A stretch of DNA of 64,000 bases, taken from positions 2,232,001 to 2,296,000 of the forward strand of contig JALUTQ010000004.1 in assembly GCA_032718865.1 (NCBI GenBank), in the 5' to 3' direction. Shown piece after piece: positions 34,311-44,250 of this stretch (its first letter is position 1; each line of letters opens with the position of its first letter). The translations under genes and the position numbers were made by a program. Origin of the DNA: Tilletia caries (Eukaryota > Basidiomycota > Exobasidiomycetes > Tilletiales > Tilletiaceae). The notes under the pieces were generated by a model, which searched no databases, was not told where the DNA came from, and worked only from the letters and a program-made list of their open reading frames with translations.

Positions 34311-34744
34311 GCGACCGATTCGGAGCTGGAGGCGGCGTTGCGTGGCTCGCTCGTCCGCCCGCGGTCGATGGTCGTCGACGGCCGTCGAGTTCGCCTTGTC
34401 GAGCGTCCGGTGGCGTACCTTTCTCGCCTGACGACGCCGGGCGAACGCAAGTTCGTCGCGAGCGAGCTGGAGCTCTCATGTCTCGCCTGGGCGTACGCAA
34501 AGCTGGCTCACTTGCTCGAGGGTGCGTTTTGCACGGTCATTACCGATCACTCGCCCATGGAGAAGATGCTCCAATCACAAAATGCTGTCCATTACGGTCC
34601 GACCATCTCCCGCTGTCGAGCCCTCATCCTCCCCCACTTTACCAACCTTCGGTTTGTTTACCGCCCGGGGCCGCGTCACAACAACGTCGACGCGCTATCC
34701 CGACTGGTGCCTGACCCGGGTCGGTCAGCTTCCGGCGGTGGGGA
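34311..34744 (+). pseudogene. Gypsy RNase H remnant
   Basis: An open frame whose protein matches the C-terminal half of a Ty3/gypsy RNase H: PVAYLSRLTTPGERKFVASE, ELSCLAWAYAKLAHLLEG, TVITDHSPMEKML, then NLRFVYRPGPRHNNVDALSRL. RT and protease upstream and integrase downstream are missing. A G-rich tract (GGCGGTGGGGA) follows directly and leads into a presumed LTR. It may be the only trace here of the autonomous relative of elements A, B and C, whose LTRs also begin TGTGCT after a similar tract. Confidence 0.7.
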
Positions 34745-35213
34745 TGTGCTGGATGGCTCAGACTCGACTCCAGACTCGGCTCTCAATCCTTACTAGTAGA
34801 CTCCAGACTTCTCAGACTCCAGACTCCTCAGACTCCAGACTCCTCAGACTCACTTTTTCCAGTTCGCTTTCCCGCGCTCGCGCCACGCGCTCGCCACGCG
34901 TCTCCTCCTTTCTTGCTCCCAGATCATTGCGCAACGTCGTGGCACTTCTCTCTTCTTCTTTTCACGCTCCAATTCCCCCGCCTATAAAACGGCTCCTCCC
35001 CATTGTACCCATAGAGAAATCCATAGCTTTTCTCACAGATCTTTCTATTAGTATAGTTTCGACTATCGGCTCAGGGTCCGCAATCTCCTTCGCTTCGGAC
35101 GCGTTGGAATTGCTGCTCCCTTTCGCCAAGAAGGTTCTGTCGGCTAAGGTTTCATTTCATTAATTACTCCGCACCCGCATACAGGTGAATCCTTTATCCA
35201 GCTGCACTCTAGC
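34745..35213 (+). repeat. Presumed 3' LTR (D) after the RNase H remnant
   Basis: Starts TGTGCTGGATGG, like the LTRs of elements A and C (TGTGCTGG). Contains tandem CAGACTCC/TCCAGACT repeats (34755-34855) and a TATAAAAC box (about 34983). The right end is uncertain: candidates are near 35184 or near 35213. Confidence 0.4.
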
Positions 35214-36227
35214 ATATGGTGATGCCATTCGTCACCGCCAATTCCGCGATCCCCGCCAAGCACCGATTCGTCAACCGACTGCAGGAGCACCCTTTGCGCA
35301 CAGCGTACACCACCCCAAGGTTGTCCACCGCAAAGGACACCACGCAGTCCCGAGCGCCGTGACCAATGTACGCCTGCAGTGCCAAGCTCAACGCCCATAT
35401 CTCCATCACTCCAATGTCCACTCCTTCCATCTCAATGACGCCCGCAAAGTCCCAAAAGCGGGCGCAACCGTCCAACACGACACCGCAGCCCAGGTTCGAG
35501 GCATCGGAGTACACTGTGTGAGCGAAAGAGGTCGTAGGCGTGCGGAACGAGCGGCATAGTCGGGAACCTTGAAGAAATGCCATCCATTCTTCGGCCTCAA
35601 CCCGTGCCGCGGTGGAAAGCGCCAGCGAATGTCGTGGGCGGGTGGGTGATAGGCGCGCCCGAAGAGCATATAGATGGTTGAGGTGTGACCGGCGCTCGTC
35701 AAAGATGGAGCACATGTGGACGAGGGTGCCCAGGACGCTAGAGATCTCCCGAAACGTGACCTTTGGTGGCTGGAGCAGGGCAGTGAGCTTGCGCAAGTAC
35801 TTGTCTCGCTTCTCCTCCGTCAAGGCAACGGTGCCTGTGTCGAGATCCCATAGGAAGCCCAGGAGAGTGAAGCGGCGGGTCCAGCCGAAACGTTTCGTCG
35901 GGTGGACCTTCCATCCAAAGAAGTTCACCTCTGCGTCAACCTCCGCCTCTGTCGGATCTGAAGTGACGCCGTCATGCAGCAGCATATGGTCGTCGGCGAA
36001 GTGTCGAGCGCGGACTGAGGCGAAGCGATGTTCCAGCCACGCGCATAGCACGTCGCACAACTGTCCGAAGACGGCCGACATGGTGACTATGCCGAACATG
36101 CCGACCACCCACACAAAGAACTGTCCGTCCACCGCGAACACAAATCGCCGTCGCTGCTCCGGAAGGTTTGGTACCTGCTGGTACGCGTCCGCAAGGTCAA
36201 ATCCCATCACCCGGGCGGACGCGCTTG
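35209..36227 (-). pseudogene. DIRS-like RT/RNase H, C-terminal part
   Basis: Reverse transcriptase core with MGFDLADAYQQVPNLPEQ, the FADDHMLLHDG active-site loop and the GWKVHPTKRFGWTRRFTLLG segment. RNase H follows, beginning VYSDASNLGCGVVLDG and containing FAVDNLGVVYAVRKG. This arrangement and these motifs are those of DIRS-type elements rather than LTR elements. A tyrosine recombinase would be expected next; none is seen, and the presumed LTR D lies there. This is the downstream part of a long minus-strand gene beginning at 44616. Confidence 0.65.
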
Positions 36228-36675
36228 CTGTTGAGAGGAGGACCGCAAGTAAAGAATGTTTAATTTTACTGCCTGAACGATGTGATGCATGGCTCGCGCA
36301 CGACAGGACAGGGGAGGATATGGAAGGGGTGGATGCAGGATGAACACCTCACAGGCTGGGCGGCGGCAACGGTGGTTACCATGATGCCAGGAAGTCAGGC
36401 TTACGGCGACGGCACGCGGCCAGAAAACCAGCTGATGAAGGAAAGGGTGATGGCCTGGGAGGCGGCAATGGCGCGTACCATGATGCCAGCAAGTCAAACT
36501 GGCGACGGCCTGAGGCCCGAAAACCAGCTGACTGTGAGGGTGGTAGAGTGAGGAGAGTGCCAGGAGAAAAAGTAGAGGCGGAAGGGGAGGGGACTGGGAA
36601 TAGAAAGAGGATGACGGGAAGGGGAGCGAGAAGACATTTCCGTCAAGGAGAGTATGGGAAATTGCGCAAACTCAC
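36228..36675 (-). other. Intron-like or inserted segment with ~100-bp tandem repeat
   Basis: A consensus donor (GTGAGT at 36675) and acceptor (CAACAG at 36228) bracket 448 bp on the minus strand between two RT-coding frames. The simple join does not preserve frame. Within it, 36359-36545 contains two imperfect ~95-bp tandem units that share TACCATGATGCCAG and GAAAACCAGCTGA. Confidence 0.45.
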
Positions 36676-37831
36676 TTTCACTTCTTCTAGCAGAAACCAT
36701 TCACATTCCCACGGCTCGTCCCGAACCTCCTCATTGATCGAAAGTGGGAGTTCGCTTGGCCCTGCGTCCTCCATCGTATGTGGCGACCATGAAGCGTTGA
36801 AACAGACCCGATTCTTCTCTGGTTTGGAGGGTGTAGCTGGAGAGTGAACGATAGTGAGAGGGATCGAGACAAACGGGCCAGCCGCTGCCTCAATCTCCCC
36901 CCTCGAGAACGGACCATGGGCCCACCCCACTTCCATGGCCTTCTCCTGCCATTGTCGCACGATTTCGATCTGGTCGGTCTTGAAGTGATTCGGGGCGACA
37001 AAGGTGCGGGTCGGCATGCTGAGAGGTCCCATCGAGAAGCCTCCCTTGGCCCCTTCTACGACATGGACGAGGCGCTCCTGGTGCGACAGGGGCAAGACCT
37101 TGAGCGCCAGCTCGAAAGCCTCCGAAATGAGGGGCGAGCACCGCACCGTCCGAAAAGCGACCGAGGCCGAAGTGACCTCATTTGCGGACGGGACAATAGA
37201 CCGCTGCGTGACCGTCTGCTCCACAGCTGGAACAGTAGTGTCCAAAGGAGCACTTGTCGTTGCTGGGCAAGCAGTCCCGCCCGCTGTTGAACCGGCTGCA
37301 GAAGCAGACCGGCTTCCCTCTCCAACGCCATCCAATGCGCCCGAGGTACTCAATGTCCGGAGAGTGTGGCTGTCGGCAAGTTCGCCAGTCATGGTCCCCC
37401 GTCTTGAGGCAGACTGTGCAAAAGGTTGTTCGGTTCGAGTAGTCGACGCGTGGCCCCGTTGGGATGCTTGCGCCCCCATCTCGGGGAAAAGAAGAGGGAG
37501 GCGCCCGTTGAAAGGGCGTGTCGTCCGCATCACGCTCCTTGCGCTTGAAGTTTTTTGAGAAGTCGAAGCCACTGGACCAGAAGGAAGGGCCGACAATCCC
37601 GTCCCTGCGTTCTTCAAAGCGCCGATTCCTGCATGATTGAAGAGGGCCTGCTCACGAAGCGCCTCCATTGCCGCTCCAACTCGATCGACTTCGCTACCTT
37701 CCGCACGAAGCAACTCAGCCACCCACGTCTTCTGGAGGCCGGTGAAGTCCTCGACATGTCCAGGGGGTTTGCCGCACTGCCGTTCTGCCTTCCTGACGAG
37801 CGTCTCGTTGATTTTGCTGACGTCAAAACCC
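36676..37831 (-). pseudogene. DIRS-like ORF, middle part
   Basis: Continuous frame leading into the RT. The DIRS-type pre-RT block includes GPFSRGEIEAAAGPF, VHSPATPSKPEKNRVCFN and SINEEVRDEPWECEW. The upstream part is Ala/Ser/Thr-rich. The frame is open to 37831, where the solo gypsy LTR begins. Removing that LTR and one AGTCC copy joins it in frame to the codons at 41344 and beyond (AMWAKRDAGVG continuing into LGFDVSKINETL), which shows that the gene was continuous before insertion. Confidence 0.65.
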
Positions 37832-38471
37832 AGTCCTGTGACGGGGGTGGATCAGGGCAAGAAGTGAAGGGCAAGGTTCATGAAGGTTGTGAAAGGAGAT
37901 GTGGATAGAGTAGATTGGGTGAGGAACTGGTGGTGAAGGGTTAAGAGCTAGGTACAGGATCTGGCAGAAAATGGGGCTGCTTATATACCTTCGAGGGTGA
38001 AGTTAGCGAGGAAGAGGAGCGAAGGAGCAGAGAGAGAAAGCGGAGGCGGAGAAAGAGGGAACGTGGGCACGAGGAGAGAGGAAGCAGAGAAGGAGGAGAG
38101 CCAAGAGAGAGAATGCCGAAGCCAAGAGATCAGATAGTGAAAGTGGCGTGATGTTGCGACGGCCGAAAGCCGAGGTGGAGGTGGCGTCGATTAAGGATGA
38201 GCCCGGAGCGCCCCGGAGTGCTCCGTACTCCGGGGCTCATACTCCGGGGCGCTCCGCTGACTTTCTGTGATGCTCCGTGCTCCGTCTCTTTCCAGACTTA
38301 CACCAGCATCTTACTCCGTACTCCGTCACGATAAGGAGCACCAGAGAAAACTTACTCCGTGCTCCGTCAAATTATGAAGTGTTTCAGAAAGTCTACTCCG
38401 TACTCCGTAGCTACGGAGCCCGGATAATCCGGGGGAGCTCCGTACTCCGGGAGATCCCACTCTCATCACCA

Positions 38472-40730
38472 TGTACTGGACAAGCTATTGTAAGCCGTCC
38501 AGCAAGGCAAAGGCAAGAGTAAAGTGATTCGATGTCGAGAGCTAAGTACAGTGAGAAGTGTGATGCGAAGGTGACAGGGAGAGAGAAAGAGAAGGATCTC
38601 GGCCGAGAGAAAGGAGAGAGGAAAGTGGAGGAGAAAGAGAAAGAGAAGGAAGGGAGAAGATAAGATAAGATAGATGCCCACGTGGTTAAGCCACGTGGTC
38701 CCATCTAGCACATCACCGCCCAAAAGAAGACGACCGTCCCGGGTCGTCAGCGAACATAAAAAGAAGTGCAACGGAGTAGAGGCAGAGGAGAGGAAGGGTG
38801 ATTTGCACCGGATTGTAGCACTGTGTGGATCGAATTATCGAACCGCGGAGGCAAAATTGGTTTCTAATGGAGACAGGAGTTGGTGCTGAGCTGCTCACGG
38901 CGCCATGCTCGGAAGCCTTCGTGTGACCGCCCGAGCTCAGTACCGAGGTTGGTACCGAAGTTGGTACTGGTCGGGGCGGGGGACAAACAGACGAGGTTGA
39001 AGGAGGAGCCTTATTAGGGCCGCTCGGACCGAGTACCGAGGTCGATACCGAGGTCGGTAGTGCTTGTTGTTGGGGGTCGGTCCCATGTTGAACAGCCTTG
39101 GGACCTGCGAATCCGATGTCTTGTCGCTGTCTGTTGTGCAAGCTGTCAGCCGATCGAAGGGAAGGGCGCTGAGGAGACACTGATGCGACGGGTGATGGAC
39201 TGATGATATCGGAGGCACAGTTGAGACAGTGAGCTCGGCACGAGCGCGGAGCCACGCTGCGCGTATACGATCCAAAGCGACGTTCGTGCTCGCCAGTCCG
39301 ACTTCGAGCAGAGCCCGACGCGCAGCAATCGGTGCAATCCGCGCGTCTGTGGCGCGGGAGAAGGCCGGCGGAGAAGCGCACCGGGAGTCAGACCCTTGCG
39401 GTGAGGCCCGTCGCTGCTCCAGAGTGGCAGGCGAGTCTGCTTGGTCATGTTGTGGATTGGATGCCGTGGAATCGAAGCCCAGGACCATCGTTTCGAGACG
39501 CAGCTGGAACCAGTCGTTCCGCACCCGCGCGAGCACCGCGTCGAGAGAACTGATTTTTGACTCTGATGAGCGTGATGCAGGGGTACGTCGAGGCGAAGCG
39601 GCACCCGAGACTGATGTGCCGGAGTCGGGCGCCTGAGATTCTACCGTGTTCGTTCGTACGTCTGCAGCCGAACGTATGCGCAGCGCGCCAATGAGGTCTC
39701 CATAGGGCGTGGACAGCGGGGGCGGATCGGTGTCTGACGTTGAAGCGGTCGGCACGGGGGGTGTGTAGAACGGGGGAGATGCTGGCATTTGAGGGGAAAT
39801 GGTAGACAACGCGACCGATGTTGTGGACGTTGTGGATGGTGGAGAGTGTGGCTGCGGGGAGGATACCAGTCCGGAAGTCGGTACCGATGTTGATTTGGAA
39901 GTCGAGAATGGCGCAGATGGCTCGGCGGACAGTTCGAGAGGTGCTGTGTCGGCAGAGGAGGGAAGCTGGTCGATCATATAGGCGATGCGCACGCGAAGTT
40001 TGAGGGGTGAGGCGGTCAGATGCGGGAACGCCTTGATCGTAACAATATCTCCGTCCGCCAGACGCTCCACCGAAGTTCGAGGCCGCGATGTAAGCGGGAC
40101 GTCGTTGAGGTATAAGCCCTGTCCCTCGGAGCAGCAGCTGATGAGAAACTTTTGGCTGAATTCGCCGAAGAGAATGGTGAAGGCAGCATCGGAAAAGTGA
40201 GGATGCTGGAAACTTGCTGCGGTGACCGAGTGAGAGGGGCTGCGGGCGTCGAGGGTGATGGATGCGCGACGTTGGGGATCTGCAGGCTCTGGCCATAAAG
40301 CCATGAAAGGTGTGCAAGTGGAGAGATCGGACGGCGGTGAAAAAAGCATAGCCGCTATCTGTTGGAACGAAAAGATGGCGAGGATGAGGAGCGATGTATG
40401 AGGAGGAGCAGCTGTTGAGCAGCAAAAGGTGGGAGGCAGAGGCGAGATGGCGAGGGAAGGGGACGTTAGGATGAATCGACTCTCATCACCATGTACTGGA
40501 CAAGCTATTGTAAGCCGTCCAGCAAGGCAAAGGCAAGAGTAAAGTGATTCGATGTCGAGAGCTAAGTACAGTGAGAAGTGTGATGCGAAGGTGACAGGGA
40601 GAGAGAGAGAAGGATCTCGGCCGAGAGAAAGGAGAGAGGAAAGTGGAGGAGAAAGAGAAAGAGAAGGAAGGGAGGAGATAAGATAAGATAGATGCCCACG
40701 TGGTTAAGCCACGTGGTCCCATCTAGCACA
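38472..40730 (-). mobile_element. Non-autonomous LTR element B with FHA-like ORF
   Basis: LTRs of 241 and 239 bp (38472-38712, 40492-40730) in minus orientation. The primer site TGGTGATGAGAG lies inside the 5' LTR (40480-40491) and the tract GGGCGGTGA inside the 3' LTR. The same primer-site sequence also occurs just outside the 3' LTR (38460-38471), and no 5-bp target duplication is found. The interior carries an FHA-like frame and CGGTAC motif arrays at about 38930-39065 and 39870-39905. Confidence 0.82.
38937..40349 (-). CDS. FHA-domain-like protein carried by element B
   Basis: 470 codons from ATG at 40349 with no stop. Residues about 20-115 resemble a forkhead-associated domain: RRASITLDARSPSHSV, HFSDAAFTILFGEFS, KFLISCCSEGQGLYLNDVPL and ERLADGDIVTI. 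FHA domains bind phosphothreonine and occur in transcription, DNA-damage and signalling proteins. The canonical Arg and Asn of the phosphate pocket are not obvious. The rest is Pro/Ser/Thr-rich, with two short helical segments (SLDAVLARVRNDWFQLRLE and NVALDRIRAAWLRARAEL) that resemble each other. The last ~50 residues are encoded by the CGGTAC motif array. It is likely a captured host gene; it is not a retroviral protein. Confidence 0.5.
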   Translation of the reverse strand: MLFSPPSDLSTCTPFMALWPEPADPQRRASITLDARSPSHSVTAASFQHPHFSDAAFTILFGEFSQKFLISCCSEGQGLYLNDVPLTSRPRTSVERLADGDIVTIKAFPHLTASPLKLRVRIAYMIDQLPSSADTAPLELSAEPSAPFSTSKSTSVPTSGLVSSPQPHSPPSTTSTTSVALSTISPQMPASPPFYTPPVPTASTSDTDPPPLSTPYGDLIGALRIRSAADVRTNTVESQAPDSGTSVSGAASPRRTPASRSSESKISSLDAVLARVRNDWFQLRLETMVLGFDSTASNPQHDQADSPATLEQRRASPQGSDSRCASPPAFSRATDARIAPIAARRALLEVGLASTNVALDRIRAAWLRARAELTVSTVPPISSVHHPSHQCLLSALPFDRLTACTTDSDKTSDSQVPRLFNMGPTPNNKHYRPRYRPRYSVRAALIRLLLQPRLFVPRPDQYQLRYQPRY

Positions 40731-41348
40731 TGGTACGATTTCAGAAATGTGTATGCTCGTGATCAAACTTGTAGCAGCTGTGCTTAAGAGAACAGTCTGA
40801 GAGCGCTTGAAGAGCTGTCTTAGTCATATTTAGACTGCGAGATGAGGTTTGTGAAAATGAATTTTGAGAATTGACCCCAAAATACCCTCAAAATACTCAT
40901 GTTTATGGGAAAATATGTTTCTTGTGAGAAAAATGTGGAGGTCCCGGAGCGCCCCGGACTCCGGGGGGGTAACTCCGTACTCCGTCACATTTCGCAGGTA
41001 TTTACTCCGTACTCCGGGGAATTTTTTTGCAACGCCCAGAGGTCAGCTCCGTACTCCGGGGAATTTCCTACAATGCTCCAAAAGTCAACTCCGTACTCCG
41101 GCAACGGTGAGGTAAGCTCCCGATTCTCACTCCGTACTCCCGGCTCCCCCGGAGTGCGGCCCCGGATAACCGGGGCGCTCCCGCAAAGCCGCTCCGGGGC
41201 TTACTCCGTGCTCATCCTTAGCGTCGATGGCGTGATCAGGAGTTAAGATTTTAGAGCCGACGGCCGAGAACTAAGTCCGGAGTGGAGGTCCGTGCTAAGG
41301 CCGAAGTGAGTACCGAAGTGAGTATTGAAGTGACCGTCTTACAAGTCC

Positions 41349-41631
41349 AACGCCAGCATCTCGTTTCGCCCACATCGCCTCCAATGCCTGCCGAATGTAA
41401 CGTCGCCACTCCGGCCAGTGAGCGTCAGTGACCCGAGTCAAGAGCTCCAAGTGCAACTCCTCAGTCCTCGAGCAGAACGGCATGGTTCTTGTTGTTGTCG
41501 CCTTGCGCAGGGCCGACCGCTCGGAAGATGGTTGCCAGAATCTGAATTGCCTGGTGGGTCGATCCTCGGGGAAGAAAGGCATCTTTTCGATACGCCTCAT
41601 TGATTCGCTCCTGCTGCTTGTTGTTGAGCGG
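41349..41631 (-). pseudogene. DIRS-like ORF, fragment between two insertions
   Basis: Coding DNA between the solo LTR and element C. The upstream half continues the frame of 44251-44616 (NNKQQERINEAYRKDAFLPR). The downstream half is in another frame (RTEELHLELLTRVTDAHWPEW). A one-base frame change therefore lies at roughly 41450-41490, so the gene is broken even without its insertions. Confidence 0.55.
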
Positions 41632-41636
41632 GAAAG

Positions 41637-44250
41637 TGTGCTGGCAACACGTGGCCTCGCCACATGGCCAGTTATCTTATCTATTATCTTTATCTTCCTC
41701 TCTTCCTTTTCCCATACCTCCGCATAGCAACACTTCCATCCTCCACATTTCCCACGCCATTCTTCCAGTCACCTCTTTTCTCTTCCTCACTTCCCTCTTG
41801 TAATTAGTCCGACACTGCATACTTGTTTCATCTCAGTTCTCTCCGAACACAGTCCTTAGTGAAAGCTAGGTGATTAAGATTATCTCGGCCTGTGTTCGCA
41901 CATGGTGATGAGAGGGGATCTTTCACTGACTTGAACCGATCCAAGTACAGTGGCCCCCACCCCGAGACGGCCCACAGTTTAGCGACTGCAGCGCCTCTCA
42001 ACCTCTTCGTCTTCGCACTCGACGGCCTCCCAGTCTCACGACTACAGTGCCTCCAGTGCCTCGACTACCAAGAACACCGTTCTCAGCCATCTCTTCCTTC
42101 TCTCTTGCACGCCGCTTCTTTCTCTCTTTCACACCGCACTTCTTTCTCAAGACTCGGTACCTCGGGTCCTCGACAGCCAGCTCCTCGTTTCCGTAACTTG
42201 ACGGCCCCCGAACCCAACGGTTCCAGCGCGCCGCGGTATCGCAACGACCAGCTTCTTGTTCTCGACAACAACCACCTTCTCCTTCTTTTTTTGCAGCAGC
42301 TGGCCTGTTTATCGTCTCGGTTGCGTGCGCTTCGAGATCTGTGCCGGCCCATTCAGTAGGTGCGTAGAGTCGAGGCATCTCCTCCGCTTTCCCTGAGTGG
42401 ACCGGCCCAGCAGCTTTGAGCCGCCGACTGGACGACATCGACTCCGCGGGTCGGACGAGCTTCTTTTCCTTTCGCGCGTTGGAGTCTGGACAACGGCTGC
42501 GACTACCGACCACAACTCCCCTTCCACACTTTCCAAGCTCGGCGCGACGACGATCGGGTCCTTTGATCTCTTGGACGGCTGACGTTCTTCCTCGGCCAGC
42601 TTCCTTGTTCTCTCTCGGTCAGCTTCCCTCCGTCTTGAACACGCAGCGTTGAGGTCGATAATCCCTCTTCGTTTGCTTCGGCGGACCCTGGCTCGGCGAC
42701 CGACATCGGCCGGCCAACAGTCTCCCATCTGACCGGCGCAGCAGCTTCGGGCCACACGACTGGACGACCTCAACTACAGCGATCACGACCAGCTCCTCTT
42801 CTCCGTCTTTCGAGCTTGCCGACAGGCGACATCTGGACTTCTCCGTTCCACCGGCCCACAGCCTCTGTCAACGATGGCTCCCTCAGGTCTCGCCGTCTCA
42901 GTCTCTACGATCAAAACGTGGATATCCACCTTCACGGCTCCATGGCCGACGACGGCAGCTGCGCGTCACGAGCCGGGCTCATTTTGGCGCTCCAGGCTGT
43001 CCGCGCATACATGCACGCCAGGGGCAGGTCGACGGGGAGACGGACACCGATGCTCTACTTTGGCTTTCGTCGGTGCGTGCGCGACTGACCTGCGACTTCG
43101 CCCAGGACGCTCCGTTGCGCAATCACACCGAGGCACTCGATCAACGCCGAACTTCCAGATCGACTCTCTTTTCCTTGTTGGTCCTGCCCACTACTCCCGT
43201 GCAACGCCGCCATCCGCCTCAAGTCCCCGCCTTTCTTCCACTGCTGCCGACGGACCAAGCCGTTCTCCGCCGACTGTTGGGCTGGCTTGGCAGCTCGGAA
43301 CTTGCTTCGGACGCGGGCTAAGGCAGGGAGCACCAATTCTTGTGCGCGTATCGTCGACCGCACTTCGCCACACCCGACTGGAAGAGACATCCACACGACA
43401 GCAGAGATCCACTCGACGGCTGGCCGCATCACCTCTGCACTACGGACAGTGCGCCTGCCGCATGGCGTCTAGGAGCCACGGCTCAACGGCGAAGTGGCGC
43501 TACTTTCCACAGCTCCGGCACCCGACCCACGGTCTCAGCCCTCACTCATATTGCAGCATCACAGCTCACGATGCTTGGTGCGGTCGCGGCTCTTTGATAG
43601 CCTTGCGCAGCAGCAGCACGAGTGATGAGCAGGCCGGTGTCGTTGGCATCAGCATTCAGCATTGCGGATCAGTCAAGCCCGTTCCTTGTTGCGCCGACAT
43701 CCTGGCCAAGACATGAGGCTGGACGCTCAATCAGCTCTGTGCAGAGGCACCCCATCAGTAGCTCTTTGACCGGTACCAACTTCGGTATCGACCTCGGTGC
43801 TCGGTCCGGGAGGTCGCATTTCACAACTTGACCCCATCCATTTCGACACAGCTACAGAATCACAGCCCCTTCCACATCCCATCCCTTCATGCGCCTCTCG
43901 CTCCCTCTCTTCCTCACTCCGTGCCCGTTGCAGTCCTTCCTGCCCATACACAACTGAGGACATTTGTCTCTTTTTGGGTGGGGATGTGCTGGCAACACGT
44001 GGCCTCGCCACATGGCCAGTTATCTTATCTATTATCTTTATCTTCCTCTCTTCCTTTTCCCACACCTCCGCATAGCAACACTTCCATCCTCCACATTTCC
44101 CACGCCATTCTTCCAGTCACCTCTTTTCTCTTCCTCACTTCCCTCTTGTAATTAGTCCGACACTGCATACTTGTTTCATCTCAGTTCTCTCCGAACACAT
44201 TCCTTAGTGAAAGCTAGGTGATTAAGATTATCTCGGCCTGTGTTCGCACA
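41637..44250 (+). mobile_element. Non-autonomous LTR element C
   Basis: LTRs of 266 bp at 41637-41902 and 43985-44250 (TGTGCTGG to TTCGCACA), near-identical, with the exact duplication GAAAG (41632-41636, 44251-44255). The primer site TGGTGATGAGAG follows the 5' LTR and GGGTGGGGA precedes the 3' LTR. The 2.1 kb interior has only overlapping unrecognised frames (largest 42874-43716), so it is non-autonomous. A CGGTAC motif array is at about 43768-43812 in sense. Confidence 0.9.

Larger units (their letters stand above)
38192..41220. mobile_element. hAT-like element F4, CTCCGTACTCCG family
   Basis: Perfect 11-bp inverted termini TAAGGATGAGC (38192-38202, 41210-41220) and the 8-bp duplication GCGTCGAT (38184-38191, 41221-41228). 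Both flanks (to about 38455 and from about 40940) are packed with CTCCGTACTCCGG-like motifs. LTR element B sits in the middle. No transposase frame is recognised. Confidence 0.88.
37837..41343 (-). mobile_element. Solo gypsy LTR, itself split by nested elements
   Basis: Minus-strand LTR running from TGTAAGACGG (41343) to CCCCGTCACA (37837), with the exact 5-bp duplication AGTCC (37832-37836, 41344-41348). LTR sequence is 37837-38191 and 41229-41343; the middle is the F4 element. It shares a TATATAAGCAGCC block, and the context around it, with the chromovirus LTR at 9581, and carries the CGGTAC motif (about 41298-41335) in sense. No internal region remains, so it is a solo LTR left by recombination. 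Confidence 0.85.

Noticed and set aside
35209..36227. LTR gypsy reverse transcriptase
   Set aside because: The FADD active site, VMGFDLADAYQQVP motif and RNase H starting YSDASNLGCG fit DIRS-type elements better than gypsy RTs, which read YLDDILIF here.
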